From: Paludibacteraceae bacterium
Lineage (GTDB): Bacteria > Bacteroidota > Bacteroidia > Bacteroidales > Paludibacteraceae
DNA: 54,647 nt
Reading direction: 5' to 3'
NCBI GenBank assembly: GCA_017509715.1
Contig: JAFWOU010000038.1
Coordinates: 1 to 54,647 of the forward strand
In this document: one piece after another, positions 26,252-36,156 of the stretch
Numbering within the stretch: the stretch's first letter is position 1
Layout of the letters: each line of letters opens with the position of its first letter
Translations under genes and position numbers: made by a program
The notes under the pieces: model-generated
Databases searched by the model: none
What the model was told of the DNA's origin: nothing
Seen by the model: the letters and a program-made list of their open reading frames with translations, nothing else

Positions 26252-27385
26252 TTACAGTCGTTTCATGATGTCGGGCATGACTCGTGCTTTCCAGGCCGGG
26301 AAATCGCCGGCCTGGATATGCTGACGCGCCTGACCTACCAGGTCGAGATAGAATGCCAAGTTGTGGATCGACAGGATCTCCAGTCCGAGCATCTCTTGCG
26401 CATGGATCAGGTGGCGTACATAGGCGCGTGTGTAGGCATGGTCTACGTACGAGCAACCCGTCGGATCCAGTTCGCAGAAGTCGTCTTCCCACTTCTTGTT
26501 GCGTAGGTTCATCACGCCCTGCCAGGTGAAGATCATACCATTGCGACCGTTACGTGTCGGCATGACACAGTCGAACATATCTACGCCGCGCTCTATGGCC
26601 TCCAGAATGTTCCAGGGCGTACCGACACCCATCAGGTAACGCGGTTTCTCCTCCGGCAGGATGTCGTTGCATACCTCGATCATCTCGTACATCACTTCCG
26701 TAGGTTCGCCTACGGCCAATCCGCCGATAGCGTAGCCGTCACGATTCAGGTTGCGCAGGCGCTTGCAGGCCTCCTGGCGCAGGTCGGTATAGGTGCAACC
26801 CTGTACGATAGGGAAGAGATGCTGACGATAGCCGTATAGATCGTCGGTAGCATCAAAGCGGGCGATGCAACGGTCCAGCCAACGATGGGTGCGTTCCATC
26901 GAACTCTTGGCGTAGGCTTTGTCAGCCGTACCGGGACAGCACTCATCAAAGGCCATCATGATGTCAGCACCTATCTCACGCTCGATGTCCATCACCGATT
27001 CGGGGGTGAATAGCAGTTTGCGACCGTCGATATGACTCGAGAAACGTACGCCCTCTTCGGTCATCTTGCGGATGTCGGTCAGCGAGAAGACCTGAAAACC
27101 GCCCGAGTCGGTCAGTATGGGGCGTGTCCAGCCCTCAAAGCGATGCAGGCCGCCTGCTTTGCGGAGTATATCCGTACCGGGACGCAAGTAGAGATGATAG
27201 GTGTTGCCCAGTATGATCTGGGCATGGATGTCGTCCTCCAGTTCGTGGCGTTGTACGCCCTTCACCGTACCTACCGTACCCACGGGCATGAAGATAGGCG
27301 TCAGTATATCGCCGTGATCGGTATGGATCACGCCGGCTCGCGGTCCTACCTGCCGAGCTTCGGATTGCAATTCAAAGAATGCCAT
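26252..27385 (-). CDS. tgt: tRNA-guanine(34) transglycosylase
   Basis: Tgt swaps G34 for preQ1 in tRNAs with GUN anticodons, the step before QueA. The 377-residue enzyme has GNTYHLYLRPGTDILRKAGG, the catalytic DSGGFQVFSL, the second Asp in FDCVMPTRNGRNGMIF, and the zinc site near the C-terminus (CSYVDHAYTRAYVRHLIHAQE, with the other Cys ligand in DFCELDPTGC). Motifs and length are normal. The tRNA-Asp gene in this window (GTC) is a substrate. It sits between panD and the permease gene. Confidence 0.97.
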   Translation of the reverse strand: MAFFELQSEARQVGPRAGVIHTDHGDILTPIFMPVGTVGTVKGVQRHELEDDIHAQIILGNTYHLYLRPGTDILRKAGGLHRFEGWTRPILTDSGGFQVFSLTDIRKMTEEGVRFSSHIDGRKLLFTPESVMDIEREIGADIMMAFDECCPGTADKAYAKSSMERTHRWLDRCIARFDATDDLYGYRQHLFPIVQGCTYTDLRQEACKRLRNLNRDGYAIGGLAVGEPTEVMYEMIEVCNDILPEEKPRYLMGVGTPWNILEAIERGVDMFDCVMPTRNGRNGMIFTWQGVMNLRNKKWEDDFCELDPTGCSYVDHAYTRAYVRHLIHAQEMLGLEILSIHNLAFYLDLVGQARQHIQAGDFPAWKARVMPDIMKRL

Positions 27386-27392
27386 ACGCGCG

Positions 27393-27740
27393 TTAGTTAA
27401 CCAGTTGATTGTTCTGCGGGAAGACGATAGCGGGCTTGAAGGCCTTGGCCTCCTCCGGCGTCATCATCGCATAGGCCATGATGATCACCGTATCGCCTAC
27501 GTTCACCAGATGGGCGGCGGCACCATTGATGCATATGCAGCCCGAGCCACGCTTGCCGGGAATGACGTATGTCTCCAGCCGGGCCCCATTTGTGTTATCC
27601 ACCACCTGTACGCGCTCTCCAGCATAGATATTGGCCGCCTCCATGAGCGCCTCATCTATTGTAATCGACCCTACGTACTCCAGGTTGGCTTCGGTCACCT
27701 GTACGCGGTGGATCTTGGATTTCAGTATATTTAAAAGCAT
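27393..27740 (-). CDS. panD: Aspartate 1-decarboxylase
   Basis: Makes beta-alanine from L-aspartate for pantothenate and CoA synthesis. 115 residues; the proenzyme is self-cleaved between Gly24 and Ser25 ([10 protein letters not shown]), where Ser25 becomes the pyruvoyl cofactor. Arg54-type and Thr/Asn active-site segments ([36 protein letters not shown]) are present. Length is normal. It lies seven bases upstream of tgt in transcription order, a common arrangement only in the sense of sharing an operon. Confidence 0.97.
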   Translation of the reverse strand: MLLNILKSKIHRVQVTEANLEYVGSITIDEALMEAANIYAGERVQVVDNTNGARLETYVIPGKRGSGCICINGAAAHLVNVGDTVIIMAYAMMTPEEAKAFKPAIVFPQNNQLVN

Positions 27741-27752
27741 GTCTGTGTTAGT

Positions 27753-29477
27753 TTACTCTTTTTGGTCTATGAGTTGTTGTGCTCTGTTGAGTGCAACGTG
27801 TATGTTCGGACATATATTTTTCGGATTCATCATCTGTTCGATGCCTCCCTTCTGAAGCTGCTTGTGTACATGCTCCTTGACGCCCGACAGGATGATGGTC
27901 ATGCCCTCGCGATGCGAACGCTGGATGAGTATGCTCAGGTTGTGCATGGCCGTCGAGTCAACGAACGGCACCTTACGCATACGAATGATACGTATCGGGT
28001 ATTTCTCGCCCGACACATGACTCATCACGTCATCAAAGCGGTTGGCAATGCCGAAGAAGTACGGACCGTCGATCTCGTACACCTCTACGCCCTCCGGAAT
28101 GATCAGGTGCTCCAGGTTCGACTGCACATCGGTATCCTCGTTGGGATCGATCTCATGATGGAACGTGCGGATATGCGTCTCTTCGCTGGTACGCATAAGG
28201 AAGAGCACCAGCGCCAGCAGTATGCCCACTTCGATAGCTACCGTCAGGTCGAAGATGACCGTCAGCAGGAAGGTGATTGCCAGTACAGCCAGGTCGCGAT
28301 TCGGATGTTTGATCAGTCCGCGTATGGTCTTCCAGCCCGACATCGAATAGGCTACCATGATCAGTACGGCGGCCAAGCACGACATAGGTATCATACCTAC
28401 CAACCGGCCGAGGAAGAGCAGTACCAGTAGCAGCACAACAGCATGTATGATACCGGCTACCGGTGTACGGCCTCCGTTGTTGATATTGGTCATCGTACGT
28501 GCGATAGCACCCGTAGCCGGGATACCGCCGAAGAAGGGTACGGCAATGTTGGCTACACCCTGGGCGATGAGTTCGGTGTTGGAGTTATGCTTGTCGCCTA
28601 TCACACCGTCTGCTACCATCGCCGAGAGCAGACTCTCTATCGCGCCCAGCATGGCAATGGTAAAGGCCGACGGGAAGAGCTTCTGTATCAGCGTGAAGAA
28701 CGACTCGCCATCCTGCAGGTTCATCGCCGGCATGTGGGGTGCCGGTATGCCGCGAGGCAATTCGTATAGGTCGCTGATAGTCTGCAAACTGCTTACGCCC
28801 CACGATGCCGGAGCCCAGGTCTTGAGTGCCCATACCGCCAGAGTGGCCAGTATGATGGCAGCCAGGCTACCCGGTATGCGCTTGGTCAGTAGCGGCATGC
28901 ATATGCAGACTGCCAACGAGAAAAGACCGATCCCCAGCGCCCACACGTTGATGTGAAAATGCTGGGAATAGAAGATCCACTTATCCACAAAGTTAGCCGG
29001 TACGTCCTGCAGACCCAACCCAAAGAAATCATTCATCTGGGTCGAGAAGATCGTCAGGGCGATACCCGCCGTGAAACCTACGATCACCGGATACGGCACA
29101 AACTTGATGACCGATCCCATATGCGTCAGTCCCATCAGCACGAGCAGTATACCCGCCATAATGGTGGCTATCGTCAGTCCGGCTAGGCCGTACTGCTGGA
29201 TAATGCCGTAGATGATGACGATGAATGCTCCCGTGGGACCTCCTATCTGCACCTTGCTACCGCCGAATGCCGATATCAGCAGACCGGCAATGATAGCCGT
29301 CACCAGTCCCTCGGTAGGACCTACGCCCGAGGATATACCAAAGGCGATAGCCAAGGGGATGGCTACAATGCCCACGATGATACCCGCCAGGGTGTCCTGG
29401 CCGAACTTACGTCGGTCGTAGTGACGCAGCGTATGCAGCAGTTTCGGCGAAAAAACCTCTTTCAATGAATATGTCAT
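27753..29477 (-). CDS. SulP-family anion transporter with STAS domain
   Basis: 574 residues. Membrane domain (about 1-420) with the SulP signatures GIVVGIVAIPLAIAFGISSG and GGSKVQIGGPTGAFIVIIYG; about 12-14 hydrophobic segments. The C-terminal STAS domain (about 445-560) contains YEIDGPYFFGIANRFDDVM and RMRKVPFVDSTAMHNLSIL, where the Ser corresponds to the regulatory position of anti-anti-sigma-like folds. The anion is uncertain: sulfate, bicarbonate and dicarboxylates are all transported by relatives. It is read after the S41 protease gene and before panD. Confidence 0.93.
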   Translation of the reverse strand: MTYSLKEVFSPKLLHTLRHYDRRKFGQDTLAGIIVGIVAIPLAIAFGISSGVGPTEGLVTAIIAGLLISAFGGSKVQIGGPTGAFIVIIYGIIQQYGLAGLTIATIMAGILLVLMGLTHMGSVIKFVPYPVIVGFTAGIALTIFSTQMNDFFGLGLQDVPANFVDKWIFYSQHFHINVWALGIGLFSLAVCICMPLLTKRIPGSLAAIILATLAVWALKTWAPASWGVSSLQTISDLYELPRGIPAPHMPAMNLQDGESFFTLIQKLFPSAFTIAMLGAIESLLSAMVADGVIGDKHNSNTELIAQGVANIAVPFFGGIPATGAIARTMTNINNGGRTPVAGIIHAVVLLLVLLFLGRLVGMIPMSCLAAVLIMVAYSMSGWKTIRGLIKHPNRDLAVLAITFLLTVIFDLTVAIEVGILLALVLFLMRTSEETHIRTFHHEIDPNEDTDVQSNLEHLIIPEGVEVYEIDGPYFFGIANRFDDVMSHVSGEKYPIRIIRMRKVPFVDSTAMHNLSILIQRSHREGMTIILSGVKEHVHKQLQKGGIEQMMNPKNICPNIHVALNRAQQLIDQKE

Positions 29478-29501
29478 AATTCTTTTTTTCTTTCCTCTCG
29501 G

Positions 29502-31118
29502 CTATTTGGATAGTACCTCAACAGCCTTTTTTGTAATCTCGTCGTCGCGCTCAAACAGCGGGAAGAATCCCTTGTCACCCAGTATGTTGCGAACGATATA
29601 GGCATTCAGCAGACGTACTACCAACGGACGTGATTTGGCAATCTCGGCTTGGTTGGGCTCAATGCCTTTCTCCTGGGCAAACTTGGCAAATTCGCCTACC
29701 AGGTCCTGGCTGAGCAGGTACTGCTCCAGCGCCTTCCAGTCTTTGTACTGCGTCAGTTGTTTGCGATGCTGATCGGTGTACTTGTAGGCAAACTGATAGG
29801 TGTAGGCCATGTTGACGCAGCGGTTGTACCACGGCGTGTTGCGTGTTGTGTCTCTGCCCACGAAGATATCCGGCATGATACCGCCACCGCCATGTACCAC
29901 GCGGCCCGACTTGGTGTAGTAGGTCGTCGTGTCCTTGTAGTGGATGCTATCGGCGGCAAACAGCTCGCCGTGGTTGTAGCGCTCCTCCATGTCGTGATAG
30001 TAGTCCTCCTGGTCGCCCAGTTCATACGGCTTCTGTACACAACGGCCGGAGGGCGTATAGTAACGTGCTACCGTGATACGTACCTGTGAGCCGTCGGTCA
30101 GGTTAAACGGCTGCTGTACCAGTCCCTTGCCAAACGAACGACGACCGATGATCTGTGCACGGTCGTTGTCCTGCATCGCGCCCGCGAAAATCTCGCTCGC
30201 CGAAGCCGAGAATTCGTCCACCAGTACGCATACCGGCACGTCCTGGAACCTACCCAGACCGTTGGCCTTGGCTTCGTAGCGCGGATAGCGGTTGCCCTCA
30301 GCATAGACGATCATCTCGTCTTTGCGGAGGAACTCGTTGGCCATCTTGATCGCCTGATCCATATAGCCGCCCGAGTTTTCACGCAGGTCGATAATATAGC
30401 GCGTCGCACCTTGTGCACGCAGGTCGGCCAGGGCGGTGATAAACTCGCGATATGTAGTATCGGCAAACTTATTGACGCGTACAAATCCTATCTTCTGTTT
30501 GCCACCCTGGATGATAAACGTAGCGTCCACCGACGATACCGGTATATCTCCGCGCGTGACGGTATAGGTCAGCAGCTCCTTGGTACCGTTGCGCTTAATA
30601 CCCAGTTTCACCTTGGTGCCCTTCGGACCACGCAGGGTATGCATCACCTTCTCGTTGTTGATCTTCTTACCTACAAACAGCGAGTCGTTCACCATGATGA
30701 TCTTGTCGCCGGCCAGCACGCCGATGCTTTCGCACGGACCTCCCGGGATGATAGCCACGATGGAGACCGTATCTTGCATGATGCTAAACTGCACGCCGAT
30801 ACCCGAGAACGAACCCGACAGCTCGGATTCGGTGAGCTCCAGGTCCTCCTTCGGAATATACGACGAGTGGGGGTCCAACTTCTGAATGATGTCACGCATC
30901 ACCTCCTCGGTAATGCTGTCCACATCCAGTTCGTCCACATAGTTGCGTGCCATGATCTGCAAGAGTTGATCCACCTTCGATTGTTCTTGCGCATATATCT
31001 GACCATTATATACGTAGTAACGCTGTTGGGCGTTGGCTTGATTGTTCAGTGCATGCCCGATTAGAAAACCTATCATCAGGCATACGATGGTCAGGGTAGG
31101 TAAGATGTATTTTTTCAT
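29502..31118 (-). CDS. S41-family C-terminal processing protease
   Basis: 538 residues. The N-terminus MKKYILPTLTIVCLMIGFLI is a signal anchor or signal peptide, placing the enzyme in the periplasm. A PDZ domain (about 95-175, SGSFSGIGVQFSIMQDTVSI and GGPCESIGVLAGDKIIMVN) is followed by the tail-specific protease domain: YIIDLRENSGGYMDQAI, the catalytic Ser in DEFSASASEIFAGAMQD and the Lys in RRSFGKGLVQQ. It trims periplasmic or secreted proteins from their C-terminus; the targets are unknown. Usual length for Bacteroidales. It lies 12 bases after the dCMP deaminase gene. Confidence 0.94.
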   Translation of the reverse strand: MKKYILPTLTIVCLMIGFLIGHALNNQANAQQRYYVYNGQIYAQEQSKVDQLLQIMARNYVDELDVDSITEEVMRDIIQKLDPHSSYIPKEDLELTESELSGSFSGIGVQFSIMQDTVSIVAIIPGGPCESIGVLAGDKIIMVNDSLFVGKKINNEKVMHTLRGPKGTKVKLGIKRNGTKELLTYTVTRGDIPVSSVDATFIIQGGKQKIGFVRVNKFADTTYREFITALADLRAQGATRYIIDLRENSGGYMDQAIKMANEFLRKDEMIVYAEGNRYPRYEAKANGLGRFQDVPVCVLVDEFSASASEIFAGAMQDNDRAQIIGRRSFGKGLVQQPFNLTDGSQVRITVARYYTPSGRCVQKPYELGDQEDYYHDMEERYNHGELFAADSIHYKDTTTYYTKSGRVVHGGGGIMPDIFVGRDTTRNTPWYNRCVNMAYTYQFAYKYTDQHRKQLTQYKDWKALEQYLLSQDLVGEFAKFAQEKGIEPNQAEIAKSRPLVVRLLNAYIVRNILGDKGFFPLFERDDEITKKAVEVLSK

Positions 31119-31130
31119 TGTTCTTGTTTA

Positions 31131-31571
31131 CTATTGGTTTGTGTTGTTTTGCTCGTCTTGGAGCCGTACTACCTCTATGCCGGCCCGGCGCAGCAGGTTC
31201 ACACCGTCCATCAGGCGGTATTCCTCTCCGTACACTACGCGCTTGATGCCGGCCTGGATGATCAGCTTCGAGCACTCCAGGCAGGGACTTGCCGTGACGT
31301 ATAGCGTCGCACGATCCGACGAGTTGTTCGAACGGGCTACCTTGCTGATCGCATTCGCCTCAGCATGCAGCACGTAGGGGTAGGATACATTATGCTCGTC
31401 TTCACACACGTTCTCAAATCCGGAGGGCGTACCGTTGTAGCCGTCCGAGATGATCATCTGGTCCTTGACGAGCAGGGCGCCCACCTTGCGCCGCACGCAG
31501 TAGCTATTCTCAGCCCACGTACGTGCCATGCGCATGTATAGGTAGTCGCGACGTGTTTGCTTGTCCATCAT
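31131..31571 (-). CDS. dCMP deaminase family protein
   Basis: 146 residues. Zinc-dependent deaminase with HAEANAI and PCLECSKLIIQAGIKRVVYG; the Glu of HAE is the proton shuttle. N-terminal DYLYMRMARTWAENSYCVRR and GYNGTPSGFENVCED are typical of dCMP deaminases, which feed dUMP into thymidylate synthesis. The start overlaps the last base of trxA. A relation to ComEB is by sequence only; a competence role is not implied. Confidence 0.92.
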   Translation of the reverse strand: MMDKQTRRDYLYMRMARTWAENSYCVRRKVGALLVKDQMIISDGYNGTPSGFENVCEDEHNVSYPYVLHAEANAISKVARSNNSSDRATLYVTASPCLECSKLIIQAGIKRVVYGEEYRLMDGVNLLRRAGIEVVRLQDEQNNTNQ

Positions 31572-31885
31572 TAGAGCAAGCTGTTAATCCGTTCTTCCAG
31601 CGCAGCCTCCGGGCATGCACCTACGTGACGGTCCACCAGTTCGCCGTTCTTGAAGAACAGCATGGTCGGGATACTCATCACGCCATACTCCTCGCAGGCT
31701 TCCGGATTCTCATCTACGTTCAGTTTGCCTACAGTTACGCGACCGTCAAACTTCTCGGCCATCTTCTCAACGATAGGAAGCATCATACGGCAGGGTCCAC
31801 ACCACGTGGCCCAAAAATCTACCACCATCGGCTTGCCCTCAGCGAGCAGCGATTTCAGGTTTTGATCAGTTACTTCAATTGTCAT
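31571..31885 (-). CDS. trxA: Thioredoxin
   Basis: 104 residues, cytoplasmic. The active site WCGPC is in VDFWATWCGPCRMMLPIVEK, and the conserved cis-proline loop is in GVMSIPTMLFFKNGE. Reduces disulfides of ribonucleotide reductase and other proteins. It overlaps the end of the Clp ATPase gene by four bases and the start of the deaminase gene by one, so the three are coupled. Confidence 0.97.
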   Translation of the reverse strand: MTIEVTDQNLKSLLAEGKPMVVDFWATWCGPCRMMLPIVEKMAEKFDGRVTVGKLNVDENPEACEEYGVMSIPTMLFFKNGELVDRHVGACPEAALEERINSLL

Positions 31886-34167
31886 AATGTTTTTTTATTT
31901 AGTTGTTTTATTGTGATTCGTTTTTGCTGTGGACGCTGTAGCAGCAGGTCCACTACTTCGTCCTCCAGATAGGTCTGTATCGCACGCTTCACCGGACGCG
32001 CTCCGTTCTGCGGATCATAGGCGCGGTCGAGTAGCTGCAGCTGAGCATCTTCCGAGAGCACCAACTGATGACCCGTCTTGTGTATACGTTCCTTCAGTTT
32101 CGCCACCTCAATATCTATAATGCGCGCGAGCGCAGCACGCGTGAGCGGACTGAAGATCACGACGTTGTCCAGTCGGTTGACAAACTCGGGCGGGAAGGTC
32201 TTCTGCAGCGCCTTCATCAGGGTCTGACGCGTCGTCTTCTCGTCCATCTCGTTCTGCGAGAAACCGATTCCGCCGCCAAACTCCTTGAGCTGACGCGTAC
32301 CGACATTGCTGGTCAGGATGATGATCGTGTTCCGAAAGTCCACCTCATGACCCTGACGATCGGTCAGTCGGCCTTCGTCCAGTACTTGCAGCAGCACGTT
32401 GAAGATATCCGGATGCGCCTTCTCTATCTCGTCGAACAGCACCACCGAGTAGGGCTTTCTGCGAACCGCTTCCGTCAGCTTGCCGCCATCCTCGTGGGCT
32501 ACATAGCCCGGAGGTGCTCCTACCAGCAGCGAGGCCGTGTGCTTCTCTGCATACTCCGACATGTCGAAACGTATCAGGGCCTCTTTCTGACCGAAGATAT
32601 CCTCGGCCAGACATTGTGCCAGGTGGGTCTTGCCTACGCCCGTCGGCCCCAGGAAGAAGAACGTACCGATAGGTCGACGCGGATCACGCAGCCCCAGTCG
32701 GCTGCGCTGTATTGCCCGTACCACGACGTGTACGGCATCGTCCTGACCAATCACGCGCTGGAGCAGACGATCGCCCATCGTGCGCAGACGTTCCTGCTCA
32801 CTGCTCTCCACGCGTTGCACCGGTACGCCCGACATCATGCTTACCACCGAAGCAACGTCGTTGTCCGTGATCTCGTATAGCGGTGCGTCCTGCTCATCCA
32901 GCGCCTCCTGGCGGGCATGCGCCCGTGCGCCTACCTCGTCCATCACGTCGATGGCTTTGTCCGGGAAGGCCCGGTCGGTCAGGTAGCGCTCGCTCATCTC
33001 TACGCATAGTTTGAGCACCGAGTCGGGATAGACCACATGATGATACGTGCCGTAGTGCTCCCGTAGTTGCAGCAGTATATGCAGGGTTTCTGTCGTGGTG
33101 GTCGGCCGTACCGTCACCTTCTGGAATCGACGTTCCAGCGCCCCGTCTTTCTCGATCGATTTGGCATACTCGGCCGTGGTTGTCGCACCGATACATTGCA
33201 CCTCGCCGCGTGCCAGGGCCGGCTTCAGTATGTTGGCGGCATCCAGCGCGCCTTGGGCGTTGCCGGCACCGATGATGGTATGTATCTCATCGATGAAGAG
33301 GATGATCTCCGAATGGCTCTGCAGCTCCTGCAGCACCTGCTTCATGCGCTCCTCAAACTGACCGCGATAGGTCGTTCCGGCCACCATCGAAGCGATATCC
33401 AGCGTGATGATACGTTTGCCTTTCAGCGCTCCGTTCTCGCCCGACTCGATACGCAGGGCCAAGCCCTCTACGATCGCTGATTTGCCTACTCCGGGGTCAC
33501 CGATCAGTATGGGGTTATTCTTCTTTCGGCGGCTCAAGATCTGCACTACGCGTTCGATCTCCACATCTCTGCCTACCACCGGATCCAGTTTGCCCTCGCG
33601 GGCCAACTTGCTAAGGTCGCGGCCGTACTTGTCCAGGGCTTTGGTCTTGCCCTCTCTGCCGCTCTGCTGCGGACCGCCTACGTACGAGGCTTCCCGGCCT
33701 CGACCGCCTTCCTCCGGCTGTTTCTGCTCGGGCTGGATACGCGGCTGCTTGTATAGGTCGCTGATGCGCTGGAAATCGATCTGCCAGATCTGCTCCAGAT
33801 AGCCGGCACAGCGATTGATCTGCTCCCGCAGGATAGCCAGCAGTAGATGCACCGAACCCACAGCTTCGGCCCGGTATTCACGTGCCAGGCCTTCGCTCAG
33901 TCGCAGGATACGTTCGGTCTGGTTGCTACGCTTGATGACTGTCACCATAGGCTGCGATTCGTTTCGCAACGCTTGGTCCAGTTGCTCCTTGGCGCTCGTG
34001 GCGTCCAGCCCGGCCTGCATCAGCAGGTCGTAGGCCGTACTGTCTTCCAGCCTTAGGATGGCCAGCAGCAGGTGCTCGGGCTCTACCTCCGTGTTCTGAA
34101 GCCGCTCGGCTTCATCGCGGGCATATATCAAAATCTTATTTAATCGGGTTGTTAATGGCATATGCAT
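31882..34167 (-). CDS. Clp ATPase (ClpA/ClpC type) without middle domain
   Basis: 761 residues. Order: N-domain with two Clp repeats (about 1-140), a low-complexity Gln/Pro/Gly linker (about 142-175), AAA domain 1 with Walker A GDPGVGKS (223-230) and [15 protein letters not shown], and AAA domain 2 with GPTGVGKT and [15 protein letters not shown]. The coiled-coil M/UVR domain that ClpC and ClpB carry in domain 1 is missing: [20 protein letters not shown] connects directly. An IGF loop (GGIGFSQNE) suggests docking to ClpP. It unfolds proteins for degradation. Length is that of ClpA. Start ATG 34167 or 34161; the choice does not alter the domain. Confidence 0.93.
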   Translation of the reverse strand: MHMPLTTRLNKILIYARDEAERLQNTEVEPEHLLLAILRLEDSTAYDLLMQAGLDATSAKEQLDQALRNESQPMVTVIKRSNQTERILRLSEGLAREYRAEAVGSVHLLLAILREQINRCAGYLEQIWQIDFQRISDLYKQPRIQPEQKQPEEGGRGREASYVGGPQQSGREGKTKALDKYGRDLSKLAREGKLDPVVGRDVEIERVVQILSRRKKNNPILIGDPGVGKSAIVEGLALRIESGENGALKGKRIITLDIASMVAGTTYRGQFEERMKQVLQELQSHSEIILFIDEIHTIIGAGNAQGALDAANILKPALARGEVQCIGATTTAEYAKSIEKDGALERRFQKVTVRPTTTTETLHILLQLREHYGTYHHVVYPDSVLKLCVEMSERYLTDRAFPDKAIDVMDEVGARAHARQEALDEQDAPLYEITDNDVASVVSMMSGVPVQRVESSEQERLRTMGDRLLQRVIGQDDAVHVVVRAIQRSRLGLRDPRRPIGTFFFLGPTGVGKTHLAQCLAEDIFGQKEALIRFDMSEYAEKHTASLLVGAPPGYVAHEDGGKLTEAVRRKPYSVVLFDEIEKAHPDIFNVLLQVLDEGRLTDRQGHEVDFRNTIIILTSNVGTRQLKEFGGGIGFSQNEMDEKTTRQTLMKALQKTFPPEFVNRLDNVVIFSPLTRAALARIIDIEVAKLKERIHKTGHQLVLSEDAQLQLLDRAYDPQNGARPVKRAIQTYLEDEVVDLLLQRPQQKRITIKQLNKKTL

Positions 34168-34207
34168 TCAACTAATCAACTAATAAACTAATAAACTTAT
34201 CAACTTT
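34167..34207. repeat. Octamer array (AACTAATN)
   Basis: AACTAATC, AACTAATA and AACTTATC-type units fill the space between the porin stop and the Clp start. Same family as 2258, 43850 and 52812. Confidence 0.8.
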
Positions 34208-36147
34208 TATTTATAGAACTGCCAAACCAGTCCGGCGCGGAATACATCCGGGTTCATCGCATAGCCGGGCATGGTCAGACGGTCGGTATTGTCTTTCATA
34301 AACAAGTGGTTCAGGTGCTGGTATTGCGCAAAGAAGCGCAGGCGCAGCCTCCTGACATATAGTCCGGCATAGACGCTCAGCACGGGGTAGTTGCCTACCA
34401 TCACGCCGGTCTGTGCACAGAACTGCCCCGAGGCGGGGTCGAATACGGGGGCGTGGTAACGCGTGAAATAACGCAGGTCCACACCAAACTGGGTGTCCAG
34501 CGCCCGCTTAAACCACGAACCGTGATAGTACAAGTTATGGTATAGTACCAGGGCCGGTACACTTACCACCGCATCGTTCGTACTATGCTGATATACGATG
34601 CGGTTTTCCAGGTTCACCCAGGGCGTGGTGATGTCCACTTGCGCCTTGGCCGAGATGAGCTGTACGTGCCCATCATGTTGCATGGGTCGGCCATTCACGT
34701 AATAGATGGCACGACTCAGGTTCTCAAAGTCAAAATCCAAACGGGGCTTCACCCATTTGGTCGGGTAGCTCACCGACGCACCGGCACGTATCCGGTATGT
34801 CTTCTTGAAATCGTTATCCCACTTCAGGTGGTTGCTGTAGTAGTGCTGCTGATAGTAGCTCGGTGTCTCGTTCTGTACGCTCGCCTGGGCCGAGATATAC
34901 ATCGTGTCTTTACCCACGCGGAAATCGGTATTCAGGTGACCGCGCACCTTGAACTCACCGATCTTGTAGCCTATCACGCACACGTTGCCGTCGAAGCCGT
35001 ACTTCACCCATTTGCCCATGTTCTTATACAGCGCACCGCCCACAAAGGTGTTGTTGGTCCACTTGTAGCGGTATATCGAGTCTTGCCATAGGCTGTCTGT
35101 ATTGAGCAACAGATGGCGCTGACACTCGTTGTAGGCATACACCGTCGCACCGAATTTCAACTTGTGGTTAAAGGCCTCCTCAAACGTTACGGCTATCGTG
35201 TTCTTGATCGTCAGCACGTCCGATGAGTCACGCGTCGAGTTGGGGTTCACGTAGCACGTGTCGTAAAATCCCTGCTGGGCTGTCTTCTCAATATAGCGGC
35301 GGTTGCTGTTGTTGGTCTCAAAGGTGTAGTTGAACGTGATCATCGGGATATACTCCGTCTTCACCGTGTCGCGCCGTTCTTTATAGCCGTCCACCTCCAC
35401 CTCTATCGTGTCGTGGTACTGGCGGTCGTGCGTGATGCTGTACGAGTGGTTCATATAGCCCGCCAGGTAGCGATAGCCGGCCATGCCGTTCAGCCTTACC
35501 GGTATATCCTCCGGCTCCAGTTTACCGGCCAGCTCGCTCACGTCTTTCAGTCCGCCGTTGTCGAAGCACGACAGCCTGTTCCATGTGAAGGCAGCATGCA
35601 GCGAGTAGTGATTACCATTATAGCTACCGAACACCGATCCGTTGTATGTCTTGCCCGACTGATTCGCATAGTGGCCTACGTCGGTGAGGTAGTTCATCTC
35701 AAAGCCCAGGTTCAGCCGCCGGTTCAGGTTGCCCGTGAAGAGTACGCTCAGGTCGTTATCCTCGTGATAGTTGGTAAATCCCTTGCGGTAGTGGAGTCGC
35801 GAGTAGGGCACGGTCGTGTTGTAGTACCTCACGGTCTGCGGCGTGATGGTGTACGGGTCATAGTGCATGCCGAAGATGTCGTCTACGCGTCGCGTCCGGT
35901 CGAAATATAAGCGGCTCATCACTGCCGACACCAGCTGCCCGTTGCTCAGGTTGCTCATCGAGTAGTCGGCCGGCGCCTCGCGCATCGCCATGTTCAGGAA
36001 GGCTGAATCCACCTTGGCCGAATCGGCTACGGCCATCGGGGTGTTCATCTCCCATGTCCGGATGCGTGAGACCACAGTCGGCCCTTTAGCAGCGGCCACG
36101 TGGGCCGCTGCTATTAGACAGACTAATATCAACCAACTACGTCTCAA
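34207..36147 (-). CDS. Putative porin (Porin_10 family)
   Basis: 646 residues with signal peptide MRRSWLILVCLIAAAHVAAA. The mature protein is a large predicted outer-membrane beta-barrel, with alternating strands rich in Tyr, Asn and Arg (LSVLFTGNLNRRLNLGFEMN, YSLHAAFTWNRLS, KLKFGATVYAYNE, LRLRFFAQYQHLNHLFM) and the C-terminal Phe-Tyr-Lys. It matches the uncharacterised putative porin family (PF14121) of Bacteroidota. What passes through it is unknown. It lies between the GH57 gene and the Clp gene. Confidence 0.82.
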   Translation of the reverse strand: MRRSWLILVCLIAAAHVAAAKGPTVVSRIRTWEMNTPMAVADSAKVDSAFLNMAMREAPADYSMSNLSNGQLVSAVMSRLYFDRTRRVDDIFGMHYDPYTITPQTVRYYNTTVPYSRLHYRKGFTNYHEDNDLSVLFTGNLNRRLNLGFEMNYLTDVGHYANQSGKTYNGSVFGSYNGNHYSLHAAFTWNRLSCFDNGGLKDVSELAGKLEPEDIPVRLNGMAGYRYLAGYMNHSYSITHDRQYHDTIEVEVDGYKERRDTVKTEYIPMITFNYTFETNNSNRRYIEKTAQQGFYDTCYVNPNSTRDSSDVLTIKNTIAVTFEEAFNHKLKFGATVYAYNECQRHLLLNTDSLWQDSIYRYKWTNNTFVGGALYKNMGKWVKYGFDGNVCVIGYKIGEFKVRGHLNTDFRVGKDTMYISAQASVQNETPSYYQQHYYSNHLKWDNDFKKTYRIRAGASVSYPTKWVKPRLDFDFENLSRAIYYVNGRPMQHDGHVQLISAKAQVDITTPWVNLENRIVYQHSTNDAVVSVPALVLYHNLYYHGSWFKRALDTQFGVDLRYFTRYHAPVFDPASGQFCAQTGVMVGNYPVLSVYAGLYVRRLRLRFFAQYQHLNHLFMKDNTDRLTMPGYAMNPDVFRAGLVWQFYK

Positions 36148-36156
36148 ATCGGTTGC

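Noticed and set aside
31131..31571. Competence gene comEB
   Set aside because: Similarity reflects the dCMP deaminase fold; no other competence gene is near, and the operon contains housekeeping genes.
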